In this document: positions 18,601 through 40,500 of the stretch, in pieces
Numbering within the stretch: the stretch's first letter is position 1
How the letters are laid out: every line of letters begins with the position of its first letter
Notes under the pieces: generated by a model
What the model was told of the DNA's origin: nothing
The model's input: only the letters and a program-made list of their open reading frames with translations
The model's database searches: none
Program-made: the position numbers and the translations under genes
From: Branchiostoma belcheri
Lineage: Eukaryota; Chordata; Leptocardii; Amphioxiformes; Branchiostomatidae
NCBI RefSeq assembly: GCF_001625305.1
Contig: NW_017802491.1
Span: forward strand, 2,752,890-2,816,889
DNA: 64,000 nucleotides
Reading direction: 5' to 3'

Positions 18601-19232
18601 AGTGGTCCTAAAAGTCCAACAAAGTCCACTCCAGAATAGTACTGTACAAGTAGATGTGCGTTCAGGATTAATCAACTTACAATTAGTTACTTAACATCAT
18701 TTTGATATATTTGAGTTTCTGAAACCGACAACAAAATAGACAGAAAAACAAAGAAAAAAAAGAAATCATGACTGAGAAATTATCTCAATATTCACAAAAT
18801 AATTCAAAACTAACAGAAGATAATTCAAACCTATAGAAAATATCAACTGCATCAGACTCACTACTTTTCAATGCATATGCAAGAACAATATTAGATAAAT
18901 TCAATATGTATACCAGAGTTTTTGCATAGAAAAAATAAATACTTTAAAGGTGAACATAAAGGTGAACATAGTTTGAAAATAGCATTCAACAATGGCATCT
19001 TGCCCATGTTCCCTAATGATCGATGTTTGATACACAAAGCTACTCATTCAGACCTGTCACACACAGTACAAAACATTTTGTGTGGAGAAGGAAACTTCCA
19101 GAGTATCCTTTCAACTATGCTGAGGTAACAAACTTGTGCCACCCTTCGGAAACCCTTAACGTGGCAGAAGGTCCGAAAAATTTCAGTGGGGGTACAATCC
19201 GTCAGGCTGTGGTGAGCAGCGCCCCCTTACAA
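15628..19232. other. Spacer between convergent CDR2 and CLCN7
   Basis: 3.6 kb containing the two 3' UTRs and spacer. AT content rises after about 16.9 kb. A 12-bp tandem doublet (AAAGGTGAACAT twice) lies at about 18948-18971. I see no exon, RNA gene or transposon border, and cannot place the poly(A) sites with confidence. Confidence 0.5.
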
Positions 19233-27888
<8,656 letters not shown>

Positions 27889-28580
27889 GGCTATGGCTAG
27901 CTTTGACACGAGGTTAAAGGTTACCAGTCATATGATCACTCAAACAGGTGAGCGATGATGCAATGTTTACCGTATGTCTCTATCTGCATTTATAAACACG
28001 ACGAAGTGACCGTTCAAGCAGATATCGGGAGTGAGCGTGTTAAAAATTCGATTGTCTGATAATAAACTGATTGGCCTATTTTCATGACATTGCTTGAAAA
28101 ATCAACAGGACCATGAAAGGACTGCATAATTTGTCAATTTTTCTTCAATTCAATGTTTACAATGTGCAATATCTGTAATTCTAAAGCGACAAAATGACAA
28201 CATGCTCCTCCAATGAGGGGAAAGTTTTGTTTTGAAGTGTTTGAGGATGATGTGTGCAAGGACATTCTGTATAATGTGTTATTGGCAAGCGTGACACTTC
28301 TTATATATGATGACTTTCCATGGAGAGAGAAGACTGATCAGATGGAGGGTCATCGTAAATATGTTTGAATCTAATAACAGTAGAACCATATAGCATCCTA
28401 GCAAATTCTAAGGGTTTGATGATTTATTTGCAAATTCAAGTTCACCGTTTAGCCAGCATTATTCTCACCTTGAGTGAGACCATTGAATGAATACTGAGGC
28501 ACGACGGGAATCAAGCTAGACTTTGACCTAAATGTAAGCCACAAATACAACTACAAGTTCAGCAGCTCCTGATACCAGCT
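27889..28580. other. CLCN7 upstream region
   Basis: Holds the CLCN7 promoter and 5' UTR. No TATA box is evident. A palindromic E-box TCATATGA is present near 27929. No exon or repeat recognised before the tRNA-like element. Confidence 0.45.
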
Positions 28581-28727
28581 GGTGCCGTGGTGTAGCGGTC
28601 AGCACGCACATCCGCATGTTGTACCCGTGTCCGCCTGTTGCCGCCGCCAACACCGCGGCTGGTCCAGGCGGCACGGAGTGCGTCCGTGTGAGGACCCGGT
28701 TCGACTCCGGGCGGAACCAGCTCCTTT
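28581..28727 (+). ncRNA. tRNA-like Pol III element with A and B boxes
   Basis: Seen directly: a 7-bp acceptor-like stem (GGTGCCG with CGGAACC, one mismatch), a D-arm GTGTAGCGGTCAGCAC that folds as GTGT/GCAC and contains an A box, a long stem ACGCAC/GTGCGT in the anticodon-arm position, a short variable-arm hairpin, a perfect T-arm CCCGG-TTCGACT-CCGGG with the B box GGTTCGACTCC, and a TTTT terminator at 28724-28727. The anticodon loop is replaced by about 65 nt of GC-rich sequence. It may be an intron-containing class II tRNA gene, a tRNA pseudogene, or the head of a tRNA-derived SINE. No anticodon can be assigned with confidence. Confidence 0.6.
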
Positions 28728-28865
28728 TATCATATTGTTCCCCACAGCCATTGATCATGCGTACTATCTTTGTAGCTTTTGTAACATTTGTATTGTATTT
28801 GATGAATGTTAATAATAAGACAACTATCAACATTAACACGACAAGCTCTTCTGGAATATTTGGGT

Positions 28866-28881
28866 GGCCCTGAAAAGGGCC
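28866..28881 (-). terminator. Histone 3' stem-loop of H2A (second copy)
   Basis: Minus-strand GGCCCTTTTCAGGGCC, 24 nt past the H2A stop, followed by AGAAGAGCTTG, a good U7-type histone downstream element. Confidence 0.95.
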
Positions 28882-28905
28882 GGGGTATACAAAGAACGGA
28901 TGAAT

Positions 28906-29298
<393 letters not shown>

Positions 29299-29349
29299 TT
29301 ACAATCGTTATGTGAACAAATGCGTTGGGTTTTCGACTGCCTGTATGCA

Positions 29350-29357
29350 TTTATATA
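29350..29357 (-). promoter_or_regulatory. TATA box of H2A (second copy)
   Basis: TATATAAA on the minus strand, 67 bp upstream of the H2A start codon. Confidence 0.7.
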
Positions 29358-29553
29358 CCAGTACAGTGGATTCACGTTGTTGACCAATGGGATGTCAAGA
29401 TTCAAAACAGGCGCTTTCGATCACGTCCGAAAATGCACAAAATTGTTAATTATTGATCGGTCCCTACACTTACTGTGGGCACACCAGCTAACACACATTA
29501 ACGGTTCACCCCTACGTTGTCTCATACGCGGTTGGTGTAAAATGTGTACGCTG

Positions 29554-29615
29554 ATTGGTCAATAGTGCGATATCGTCTCCGATTGGTGAATCATTCCTAT
29601 CTAACCTCTGATTGG
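29554..29615. promoter_or_regulatory. Three CCAAT boxes in the divergent H2A/H4 promoter
   Basis: ATTGG at 29554, 29582 and 29611, each in a GATTGG(T) context, spaced 28-29 bp. They sit 90-150 bp upstream of the H4 start codon. Spacing resembles the H3 CCAAT cluster. No clear TATA box precedes this H4. Confidence 0.65.
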
Positions 29616-29667
29616 TGGTTTGTTTACCGCATTCCGCCGAAGTCCGCAATACGGGTACATAATGTAG

Positions 29668-30018
<351 letters not shown>

Positions 30019-30044
30019 ACCATCTGACCTACAAGAACAACCCC

Positions 30045-30060
30045 GGCCCTTTTCAGGGCC
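30045..30060 (+). terminator. Histone 3' stem-loop of H4 (second copy)
   Basis: GGCCCTTTTCAGGGCC 26 nt after the stop, followed after 15 nt by AAAAGAGCTGT, the presumed U7-binding element. Confidence 0.95.
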
Positions 30061-30526
30061 ACCCACATAACCCAAAAGAGCTGTCTTGTTCACTCCGATG
30101 CCTTATACTAGTTATAGACGTCTATATAATATAATATAGAAAGTACAGATATAAACACTATACCATTACAAATGATGAAAATTATAATTATACTAAATCA
30201 TCTTAATTTCCTGTCGTATCATGCCTCAGCGCATCTGACCCATTATAAAATCATCTGGGTACATGAGAATCCTACACATAAACCTTTAGCTCCCCATATG
30301 CATTCACCAGATTTGACATCGTTGGATCCGCTAAGATAAGAGAAACCCCAAACAGGCTTCGCTCAAGAAGCTTTTGAGTTGTGACCAGAGTCTGGTCTAG
30401 ATGAACGAATCGGACAGGTAGTCTCGTGTCCCTTTCGTTCATCCGCGCCGACGTCCGAACCACTGGACCAACATAAGTTCCATTTTGTCATACTATCATA
30501 CAAAAAATACAAGCATGCTCTTTTTA

Positions 30527-30759
30527 TCCATGACCTAGCCTGGGTGCCATCCCCTACCGCGAGTCAGCGATAATTCCTCGGCCCGGGAAAGCCACACGCC
30601 CCGCCGACCCTGATTTGCACACTGGCTCTAATTATCTCCTAGCGTGAAAGATATTGGGTTTGGGGCAGCCTGGGGTTGGGCGGCGGATACAGTAGCGGAC
30701 ACAAAAAAAATCTATCGCTTTATGAACGCTAGCGTCTGGCACCCAGGCTATCCATGACC
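30527..30759. mobile_element. MITE with 14-bp TIRs and 9-bp target duplication
   Basis: Perfect inverted ends TAGCCTGGGTGCCA (30536-30549) and TGGCACCCAGGCTA (30737-30750) enclose 215 bp and are flanked by a perfect direct repeat TCCATGACC at 30527-30535 and 30751-30759. A 9-bp duplication is characteristic of the Mutator (MULE) group. The interior is non-coding, so it is non-autonomous. Confidence 0.85.
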
Positions 30760-30846
30760 ATTGACAGGGAAATTAAACTCCCCATTGACTTACTCACTTG
30801 GCCTTTGTTACCGAATTGTACCATCCGTACCCCCGTAGAAACGCCT

Positions 30847-31000
30847 GGTGTAGGTAATCTCCAGGCAGATGTTTAGGTGGCGCAAAAGACGGTATCAAAT
30901 TGGCCAGTTAGTGTCCATTGGCCAGACTGTAACCATACTTCCTGGCCAATTTGATACTGTCTTTCACCACCTAAACATCTGCTTGGAGATTAGATGTAGG
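30847..31000. mobile_element. Near-perfect palindromic MITE with 8-bp target duplication
   Basis: Arms at 30855-30906 and 30942-30992 (TAATCTCCAGGCAGATG... against the reverse complement of ...CTGCTTGGAGATTA) differ by three substitutions and a 2-nt gap, with a loop of about 35 nt. Flanks GGTGTAGG and GATGTAGG form an 8-bp direct repeat with one mismatch, which points to a hAT-type foldback element. It lies about 500 bp upstream of TSC2. Confidence 0.8.
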
Positions 31001-31505
31001 CTACGCTGGTCTAACTGCCGTACTATTGCAAATTAAAAGGGGGCGCTTTTGATAGATGGAGTTTTCACCATCATGGCGATCAGAAGGGCAAAGCAAAGTT
31101 GGGAACTCGTCGATGGATTTTAGGTTAGCTTTTGCATGTTTCATAGCTCTTCATAAATGCCTTGGTGGGTAGTGTGGTGCATATAGATTTGATAAGTAGA
31201 AGTAAAAGGGAGAAATGTTTCAACGTTATTTGTGTAAGGAGGTTCAAAGTTATGAATTATGCTGCCGCCCCCCGCCTCCGACAGCTGATCTCATGACACC
31301 ATAAAATTATTTTACTGGCAAGTTCTCGAAGTTCAGAACGTTTTGAAGGTTGAACCGTATATAACAGAACGTGCTCAGGTTGCACATGAAGATGATACAT
31401 TATTTATTTAAATTTTAACATTCTTCCTACCAGACGATGTCTAGAAAAGGTTCGCCCCCCTCCCCACAACGCGTCTGTCCATAGAGCAGTGTAGAGTGAG
31501 GCAAG
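31001..31505 (+). promoter_or_regulatory. TSC2 5' region
   Basis: No TATA box. Contains ATCATGGCG near 31072 and a YY1-like AAGATGGCG at the TSC2 start codon itself. Probable TATA-less promoter and 5' UTR. Confidence 0.4.
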
Positions 31506-34500
31506 ATGGCGAAGCAGGGTGGGAAGGAGTCGACTACTCTGAAGGACAAGGTGAAGCAGCTGTTCCGCCCCAAACCCAGCCGGGTGGTGACCAGCGGGAT
31601 CCACGGGAAGGACACGAGAGAGGAGATCACCTGCACACCTGAACTACTCAAGGTGAGGGAGAACCGCCAGGGAAAGATGCCACCTTGTTTACTTGATGCT
31701 TATCTTTTGTTCCTTGTTATAACAGTTACATTTAGCTTCATAGTGCGCCCAGCATAGCAGGAAATGCTTAGGTTTCAGGTTGATCTCTGTTTTGTTGCTC
31801 TACAGGAGATTGGTCCTGAGAGTCCCCTAACCAACCGTCTCAAGGCACTGCGGGAGTTTGGAGATGTTGTGGCCAGCAGACTGCTGGAAGATGTGGGTAT
31901 TAAGTTTATCAACATTGCATCAGAATGGGTGCAAAAGTACCTAGACAAATCAGATCAGATAACCCAAGGCTGCTATTTCTGGTAGGTTGTAGTTGTTTGA
32001 CTGATCTTGTATCATTCAGCTTTCTTCCAAAAGTTCGCTGTGCGACGTGAATATAGTATAACCAAGGAGGTTAAATACCTTGGTATAACCGTTTGGCATA
32101 TTTTTAATCATAACCTCTGAACCATCTCAGAATGCTGTGGAGGCCTTGTGGCTGAACATCTCGGACCTGTTGGATCCGCAGGCCTCGGCCGAGGCCAGAC
32201 ACGTCGCCCTGCGATTTGTGCAGTCACTCATCCTGGGGCAGGTGAGTAGGGGAAAACATTTCTAGTAGCTGTACGTTCCTTTTTCTGTTCTGTTCTGGAT
32301 CAAGGATTATTTAGCTGAGGGTTTTTTCATTTATTGACAACTGATGAGAAGCACTGCTCCTAGATATCACTTTACTTAATGTGTGTTGCGATCACATGTG
32401 TTTGAGTGCATGAACGTGCTGCTTGCTTCTGTCCCCAGTATGACAGACTGGGCATCATGAGAGCCCACTTCTTCCGTGTGGTCAGACATCATCAGGTGTT
32501 TGAGGACATCCCAGAAAGGTCAGTTCTATCTGTCTCTCAACAATACACCTACCAAATTGGTCCTTTATATCTTCTGTTAGGTAGTTTTGAGCCAACATGA
32601 AGTTTTGTATGAATCCATGTGTAATAACGACCTCCTCTACTCCAGGCTGGAGGTGTTTAAGGCCCTGAGTGACAACGGGAAGGACATAACAAACTTTGAG
32701 GAGGAGACTGGTAAGTTGGTTGTTAAGTTGGACTACACTTTTCTCTTAGTTGTGTTAGACTTTTCCTCACACTAATGTCTGTCTGTCCTGTTGTCCAGGT
32801 CCCTTCCTGCTGGAGTGGATGCCTGATGCTGTCAGCTATGGAAGGTCAGTTACTCATTATTTGTTTCACACTTGTTTCACTCATAGTCATAGCTTTAACA
32901 GATAGGTAGACATTTCAATGTTTTGTTTAGGAGAAACACTATGATCAGCATGTACAACTATATCAATGGGAGAAATGAGGAACCTCTAAAAAGTCACATT
33001 GGATAGAGTGGGTCACTTGTACAGGTTTGGCTGTATTACTATAAATGTTCAATTCAACAATTAAAGCCATGTAAAGATGCATCATATCTGCTTTACTTTT
33101 AGTACACACCTTCAACCTGCAGTAGCATACACCTCTGACTATTTCCCATGATGCCTCTTGTTATTTAGAACATTTGAGTTCATGACCTTGATGGTCAATG
33201 TCATCAAGTTCAACTCCAGTTTCCTGGATGAGGAGATTGTAGCCGGCCTTGTGCAGTGAGTCATAATCCTTCTGGATTCTCCTGCCTAATTGTTTAATTT
33301 GTTCTCCTTGTATTATAGCACTTTGATTTGCGTAGATGAACCTAGTACAAGTAGCATCAATTTGGCACCATTTGCAAGAAATTTACAAATCAAAGAAACA
33401 AGAGAATCTATGAACTAGGTCAAAATGATGGTATGTTGATGCTCTTTGTTTTGTTACATGTTGTATGAATGTGGGTACTGGACTACTGGGTATACTTACC
33501 ATGTTTTGTGTGTTACAGCCACACCTGTAATGTGTGTAACCAGGCCAACTCTGAAGAGGAAATTGAGGTAAACAGAAAAAAAATGACCCAAAATCTTTAT
33601 ACGATCACTCCTAAATTAGTTCTTCGCTTGTGAATTTGTTAATGTGTAGTGGCAAGAATATGTAGTAAGAATATTTTGTTTTGACTCTTTCATAAATGTA
33701 AGGGAGGATTTTTTAAAATAAAATTGATGGAAGGATGTTTTTTATCAGTATTGCTGCAGGCATCTGTGGTGTATCTTCCCTTACAGCATTTGCCTATTAT
33801 GTGAATGTCCCTGTCTTTCCCAGGCATCCCTGCGTGTGTTGGATGCTGTGGTGTGTTATAGCTGTCTGCCATCAGAGTCTCTGTACCAGTTCATCACCAC
33901 ACTCTGTCGAACTATCAATGTGGACAAGTTCTGCCAGACCAGCTGGAAGGTGAGAGCACAAACGGTCATTTTTGAAAAACTCTTCTGTATCCAATATTCA
34001 ATTCTTTTTTCCAAGACGAAAGTTATGAGAATCAATGTATTATTGATTGATTTTGTTCCCAAACAAACTTGCCAACCAACAAGGGTGGTTGAAATGGAGA
34101 TACGAATCCATTAGATTATTCCATAAAAAATTCTTATTTCTCTAATTCTCAAATTTCTCCTTCAGGGCTTGAATTGCCACCTGCATATGCAGGTTAGTGC
34201 AGGTTGAATTGAATTGTGCAGGTATTTCTGATGTCTGCCTGCACCTAACCTGCACCTCTCCATGTGTACATGTATGTGCTGGGCAAAAATACATTATATT
34301 GAGTTCTTGTGGATTTTTGTTTGCCTTACAGACAATAACCAACTGTAAAATGCAAAGGATTTAAACTTCCTAAAATCTTTTACTGGCTGTTGACATTTCA
34401 ACCCAAAATTTTCATTGCCAATGGTGTAAAAATTAGCCACCACATGATACAAGATTTGTGGTGTTATTTTGTCTGTATAATGTGGTATGAGTCTGTATTT

Positions 34501-37500
34501 TTTGAAGATAATTAAACACCAGAAATTTTATGGTACAGCAAGTCTGAAATCTGTAAGTCATGCATGGCCAGTATGAACCCAAACCTGAGCTACACAGTTC
34601 ACATTTCTGTATCTGCATCTGTATAGCCAGTATAACCACCCTTCAGTGTAACACCTCAGCTTCGCAGACATGCAGCGCGACAGCAGCTAGCTATATTACA
34701 CCAAACAGCCTGTTACACAGTTGTAAGTTGTAACCTGTCGTGCATGTATAAGATCATAAATCACACCATGGCCACCTTGGAGTATTGTTTTTTTATGAAA
34801 ATGAGTGGTGCAGGTAAAATTTTGGTGGTACAGGTAGTTTCGAATTGCAGGCATGCAGAAAAGAGCATTTCAAGCCCTGTTAGCCTTGAAATGATTCGGG
34901 CATTTTGACTTTGAATAAGTTTGTTTTTTGCCCATGCAGCTGATGAGGAACCTTCTGGGAACCCACTTGGGCCACAGCAGTATCTACACCATGTGTACCA
35001 TCCTACAGGACAGGTAACATACACAAATGAACCTGATTTACAAGAATTGTGAAAGGAGAATATATGAAGTTAAAACAAGGGTGGAAATAGTTCCAGAAAT
35101 CTCCTTGGTGCTGATTGGCCATCAGTTAGATTAGCTTGTGCTAATTCCCTACTTTCAGTCGTATCATTGTTTAAACTGAGTGTCCCTTTCTGTGAGCACA
35201 TTAGAAGGTTGTGGCTTGGACTGTAGAAATATCAACATTCTGGAATTCGAGAATTCAGTTTCCAGTTGGATGTAATGTTGACTGATGTGTGTTTGTGTAG
35301 CCATAACCGGTCTGACCACCAGCTGCTGAGAGGAGCTGTGTTCTATGTGGGGATGAGTCTGTGGGGGGCGGGGAGAGTCAACTCCCTCCGACTCACCCCC
35401 ACATCTGTCCTGCCATCATTCCTCCAGGTGGGCATTGCACTCTTTCCACAGTTGTTTTCTTCCACAAAAATATTAACTCCCAAGAATAGTCCAAAGCTTC
35501 CCCACATTGTATTCATCTGAACATCACTTGTCACTTTTCAGGAATTGAAAATTTCAATCCACCACCATGGCATGGTTTAGTTGACAAGTACCATGTAAGA
35601 ATGACTTGGTTGTGTGTAAGAAAACTTCAATTCCTGTGATCTACCACCCTATTCACAAAATCTCAAAATCATAAAGCTTGTGAGACAGACCACAGACTGT
35701 GTCCTCTCCCCAGGCGCTGTCGTCCAACAACCCAATCGTGGCGTACGAGGTGGTGCTGATCATCCACCGCCTGATTAAGAAGTATGGGAAGGACCTGCAG
35801 CAGGTCACCTGGGAGATCCTGACAGACATCCTGGAGGCTCTGCTCAAGTACATCCAGGTCAGGGGTCAATGTGTCAAGTACTTAGAGGCTAGGGTTCAAA
35901 GTTTGTTTTGTGTATGTTTCTGCGTATGCACATTTGTGTGTGTGTAGGTGTATGTGGATATGTGTTTGTAATGTATGTGCATGCTTGAGTGTTTGTTCCA
36001 AACATTACCACAGTTAGTCACTGAGAGTGCATGTTTTGTTTCCCCGTACCAGACATCCCCCGGAGCGAGTGAGTCCCTCCTGCTGAACTTCCACGCCGTC
36101 CTGAGTACGGTGGAGTTTCTACATGAGAACAAGTGCTTCAACGGGTCGTCAGAGAGGCTCTTTGGAATCATTGAGAAATTTGCCAGCAAAAGACCTGTAA
36201 GTGTTGTCATATTAAATTTGAGCAACTGTTGTATATAAAAGAGATAACAAGTCAACTGAACTCAGTTGACAGCTGAAATTTTCTGGTGTTCACAGACAAT
36301 TCAAACTCTACTACTCGTAACTGGATAGGTTATGGAGATTACAATGTACTTCCAGATGTGGTCGCCCTTCTTTAGTGTCACTAATGAACAGTAACAGAAC
36401 TAGTCAACACTTAAATGTTGTTATAATCCTAATTCAGTGCTAAGTTCTGACTTCTCTCCTCCCGGTTGTCCAGGAGAGTTCAGTCCTCCTGCTGGTGTCG
36501 TACCGTGCCCAGTCCATCCACCCTGCCAAGGACAGCTGGATCCTCAACCTGCAGAACCTCATGGACAAGTACTTCAGGTAATACACAGACTACCTCAACT
36601 TGCTATGTTGTTCTGTGCTATGACATAGGACAAAAGTTTTTCATAGAAGTATGGAAGGAGGACTAGGAAGTATTGGTATCTCTATCTGAAGAGCAATGGA
36701 ACTGTCGTGTTAAAGAAAAAGACTGAAGGGTCTGACTGGTTCATGTAGGAAGAAATGGTATACACCTGACTTTGGCCAGCCAATTTACCAGGAAAACACA
36801 TCCTTTTCCCTGCGTGAAGCACCACCTTTTGAATTATGCAAGAACTGCAGCAACTGCTTCAATGCCTGTTGTCAAGCAACCTTTCTAACATATCAATTAT
36901 GTTTTGTTTGTAGGTATGAGCTGCGCACCCCCATCAGAATCAAGGTGTTGGATGTTCTGTCTGCTGTTCTCAGTTCCACCAGACACCTGTATGAGGTTAG
37001 TGGGACCATCCTTGTACATTTGTAGTATCCAAGAGCATGAAAATGATCTTAGGTGTATACATGTGTATTATGTAATATTCAATTTTGCAGAGATCTTTGA
37101 TGAGATTTTTAGACTGAAAATCTAGATAAGTTTAAATTTTGACTTACTGATATCCTGTTCACAAAGTAACAACCATCCAGCCAACACAAAAATCAACTAC
37201 ATGTACTACTGACAAACTTCTAGCAACTTGTCCATCCATGTAAGACTTTCTATACCTGTATTTCTTCAGGAGAACCTGATAGAGGGTGTGGTGATCCCCC
37301 AGCTGGGTCAGATTGCGGACGACCCTGACGTGGAAGTGCGGAACGTTGCAGTGCAGCTGCTGATGGACCTGGCACAGACATGTAACACAGAGAGATGCCT
37401 GGACATCCTGGCTATCATAGAGAAGGTGCAGCACTGGAGTAGTTATGTTTGTAAAACCCACATCTGTACTCACTCACTCACTCACTATCTGGTTTATCAC

Positions 37501-40500
37501 TCTGTTGTTCTTTGTCTTGCAGGGATTAGACATTTTTGCACTAAAGATATACATTGTAGAGATTGTTGAGTGACAAAGAAAATACTCAAAGTTTGAACAA
37601 TATTATATGGATTGATTGTAATCTCAAGAATATCTATGTTGCCTACAAATTTTTGCACCACTTCATACATGTATAAGCTAATAGTTACATTTGGGGAGAA
37701 ACAAACTTTCAAGGTCAAAGGTACATTTTGTAGCATTTATATGTAGTTTTCATTGTAACAAGACTTTTATGTTCATGTAAGGATACTGACTCGGCTACAT
37801 GTAAAGGTTGGTTAAGAATGACAGACTCAGTATCTGCTGTGCACCTCAGGTGATTTCCCGTCCAATGGACACCAAGAAACCCCTGCCCACCACACCTGAT
37901 GGAACAGCTGAAGCCAAACCAGCAGCTGTGGACGACTCGCAGCTGGCTGACATCCAGACAGCTGTGCGTGGGCTCATCGAGCTGTTCCAGGTGGGTCACC
38001 AGGAGACTGGGTTTATCAGCTGCAGTCATCTACTCACAGGAGTCATGTCTGGAACTACATCCTTGGTTTCCTTCTGGTGTTAATTAAACCCATCCTGGGA
38101 CAGGTTTTCATTCCTAACTAGTTACTTTTAGAATCTGTGTAATCTGGAAATGTTTCTCCAGATTATATAGTAATGCCTTAATTTCTCGAGGCTTGTCTAT
38201 GTTTCCCTTTGCATTAACTTTCAAGCCATGTAAATTTTCTGTCTCAATCCCCAGAGAATGGCCTTGTGCAATGGACAGGCTGGTTTTGGTCAGCATAGTG
38301 TAATATGTTGTCAGCAGTTTGGCCATACTCAGATCACTGGTCACAGCCATTCATTTCAAGTCTTTCTGAGTCCAAAGTGCAGTCACTTCTGTACCACGAA
38401 CTTATCATTACTGTTAACAAATAATTCACAGACCTTTCCTCCACACCTGCTGCTACTGTGAACATGTACATTCGTGGACACCTCCATTCTTCTCAGACCC
38501 TGAATTTTTGCTACCGTGGCGTGAACATTAAGTGAATTACAGTAATCTGTTTTCCCTGTCCCACAGACCAAGCTGTACAAGCTGCCGTCCACCCATGCCT
38601 GCCAGGTGTACGACATGCTGATTGGCCACGTCCTGTCTCACTACCAGCACCACTACAAGGCTCACACCGCCTGTCAGATCAGGCTGGAGGTGGGAACACT
38701 CAGGGGCAGACATCAGTCAGGATAGCAGGAATCTGAGATGCTGATAGAGAACTTCTTGTATGTTAGTTATAGAGGGGGGGAGCAGAATTAAAGTCTCAAT
38801 TATTGTACTACATTGTATCATAAAAGTTCATCTGTGTTGGTAGTTTCATGTTTAAAGGTAAAACTTTTGTTCCAACACAAAAGGGAAATGCTTTCACATA
38901 GAGCATTTGACCAGTTACTCTGGCCTTCCTCGGTAGAGTGACCCAGTGAGACTTGTCACGACTGGCCTCTCCGAAGTGTGACATCAATGTTAAGTTCTCT
39001 CTCTTGGTCATTCACAAGGCACATTTATGATTAATTATTGTATCTATATCTTAATATGTTTATTGTTTCACAATATCTTAAGAGCCAAGGTACAAATGTA
39101 TAAGTATATTAAACTTTACAAAACAACAATCATTTTCTGACATGCTTGTAGCACAAAGTATGGGTTGATTTGTCTACTTTGGTCTCCTTGCAGGTGTTCA
39201 CCTGCCTTCTGCACCTGCGAGCCGACACGCTCCACAGACTGGGTCTGCCGGACAAGGACGGCAACTACAAGTTCACAGCTTACATCACCTGCGACATGAA
39301 GTACCTGTCCCATCCCACTGTCTCAGTCATGTTTACATTTTAGTAACACCCAGATGGGCCACTTTTATTTGTAGTTCTGTAAACCTTATACATGTATGTT
39401 TAAGTGATTGTCACAACCAAACTCACAAATGCCTCTATAGTTGTGAAGGCAGAGACTGTCTAAGGACAAGAGCTTGCCATGCCTTGGAGGTGTGTCCAAA
39501 GAATTAAGCTTGAATTTGCAAAGATTTGGATCTGAGAGATGGTGACTCTAAAGACTGTATGATATTTAGGCAGTATTACAATTCAGTGAGAAAACTGAAA
39601 TTTGTAGTTTCCCACAAGTACGTTTTACATCATAGTGTCCATTTTGTAACATTTCTACCTCCCCCCAGGGACCCCGGCAGTGGTAGAAGCTCCCGTGCCA
39701 CCTCCCCTCCCACTTCCCTCAAGGCCAAGTCCCCCACCCCAGGGTCTGCTCTCAAGATGGCCAGCCTGCCTTTCTGCAAGGCTCTCTCCTCCATCCTTAC
39801 CTGCCTCGGGAACGTAAGTACCAGGATGAGACATGTGCCTGCAATGCTACAATGTACATTGTTTTTGTATAACTTTCTTTCTGATATCTTGATTCAAAAG
39901 CTCTTTCAATTGGCAATTTAGGAATCCTCCTTCAACAAAAGGACGGGCACATGTATATTAGGAAGAACTGATCACATGTACTTTCTGTTAGCACCTTGTC
40001 TTGATTACCATTGTATAACTTTGATACGATGTTGATTAAAGTGCTTAAAGGTTAAGATAAGATTGGATTTGAAGATGAAGCATCTACAGTGTGTTCTCTC
40101 TGTCATTGGCAGGAGACAGAGTGGGAAGTGCTGAAGCTGGTTCTACAGAAGCTGACAGAAGCTCTACAGAACAAAGCCCTGATCCTGTCTGGACATGTCT
40201 CCAATGTGGAGGAACTGTGTTCCAAACTCTGTACCATGGTAGGTCTGCAGAACACATCGGATTCCATATGCTGTAACAGTTACAGTTTGATTCTGTCTTG
40301 AATAGTTATTGCATTATGCCTTGTGAATTTGAGAACAGAACTTTTCTGCTTCACTGTTCAAAGCATCTTCTGTCTATTTCTAACATGTCATAATTATTCT
40401 TCACTAGATATACAATCATGTTGAAACTGTCATTACAATGTAGTTAGTCATCCTTCTATTTCTGTACTACTTTAGTACTAATACTTTACATGTCTCTCTC

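Noticed and set aside
27920..27940. CLEAR element (TFEB site) upstream of CLCN7
   Set aside because: The palindrome is TCATATGA, not the CACGTG core of GTCACGTGAC, so a TFEB site is not supported.
30380..30475. tRNA-derived SINE on the minus strand
   Set aside because: TGGTCCAGTGG at 30460-30470 is a good A box, but no acceptable B box follows at the right distance.
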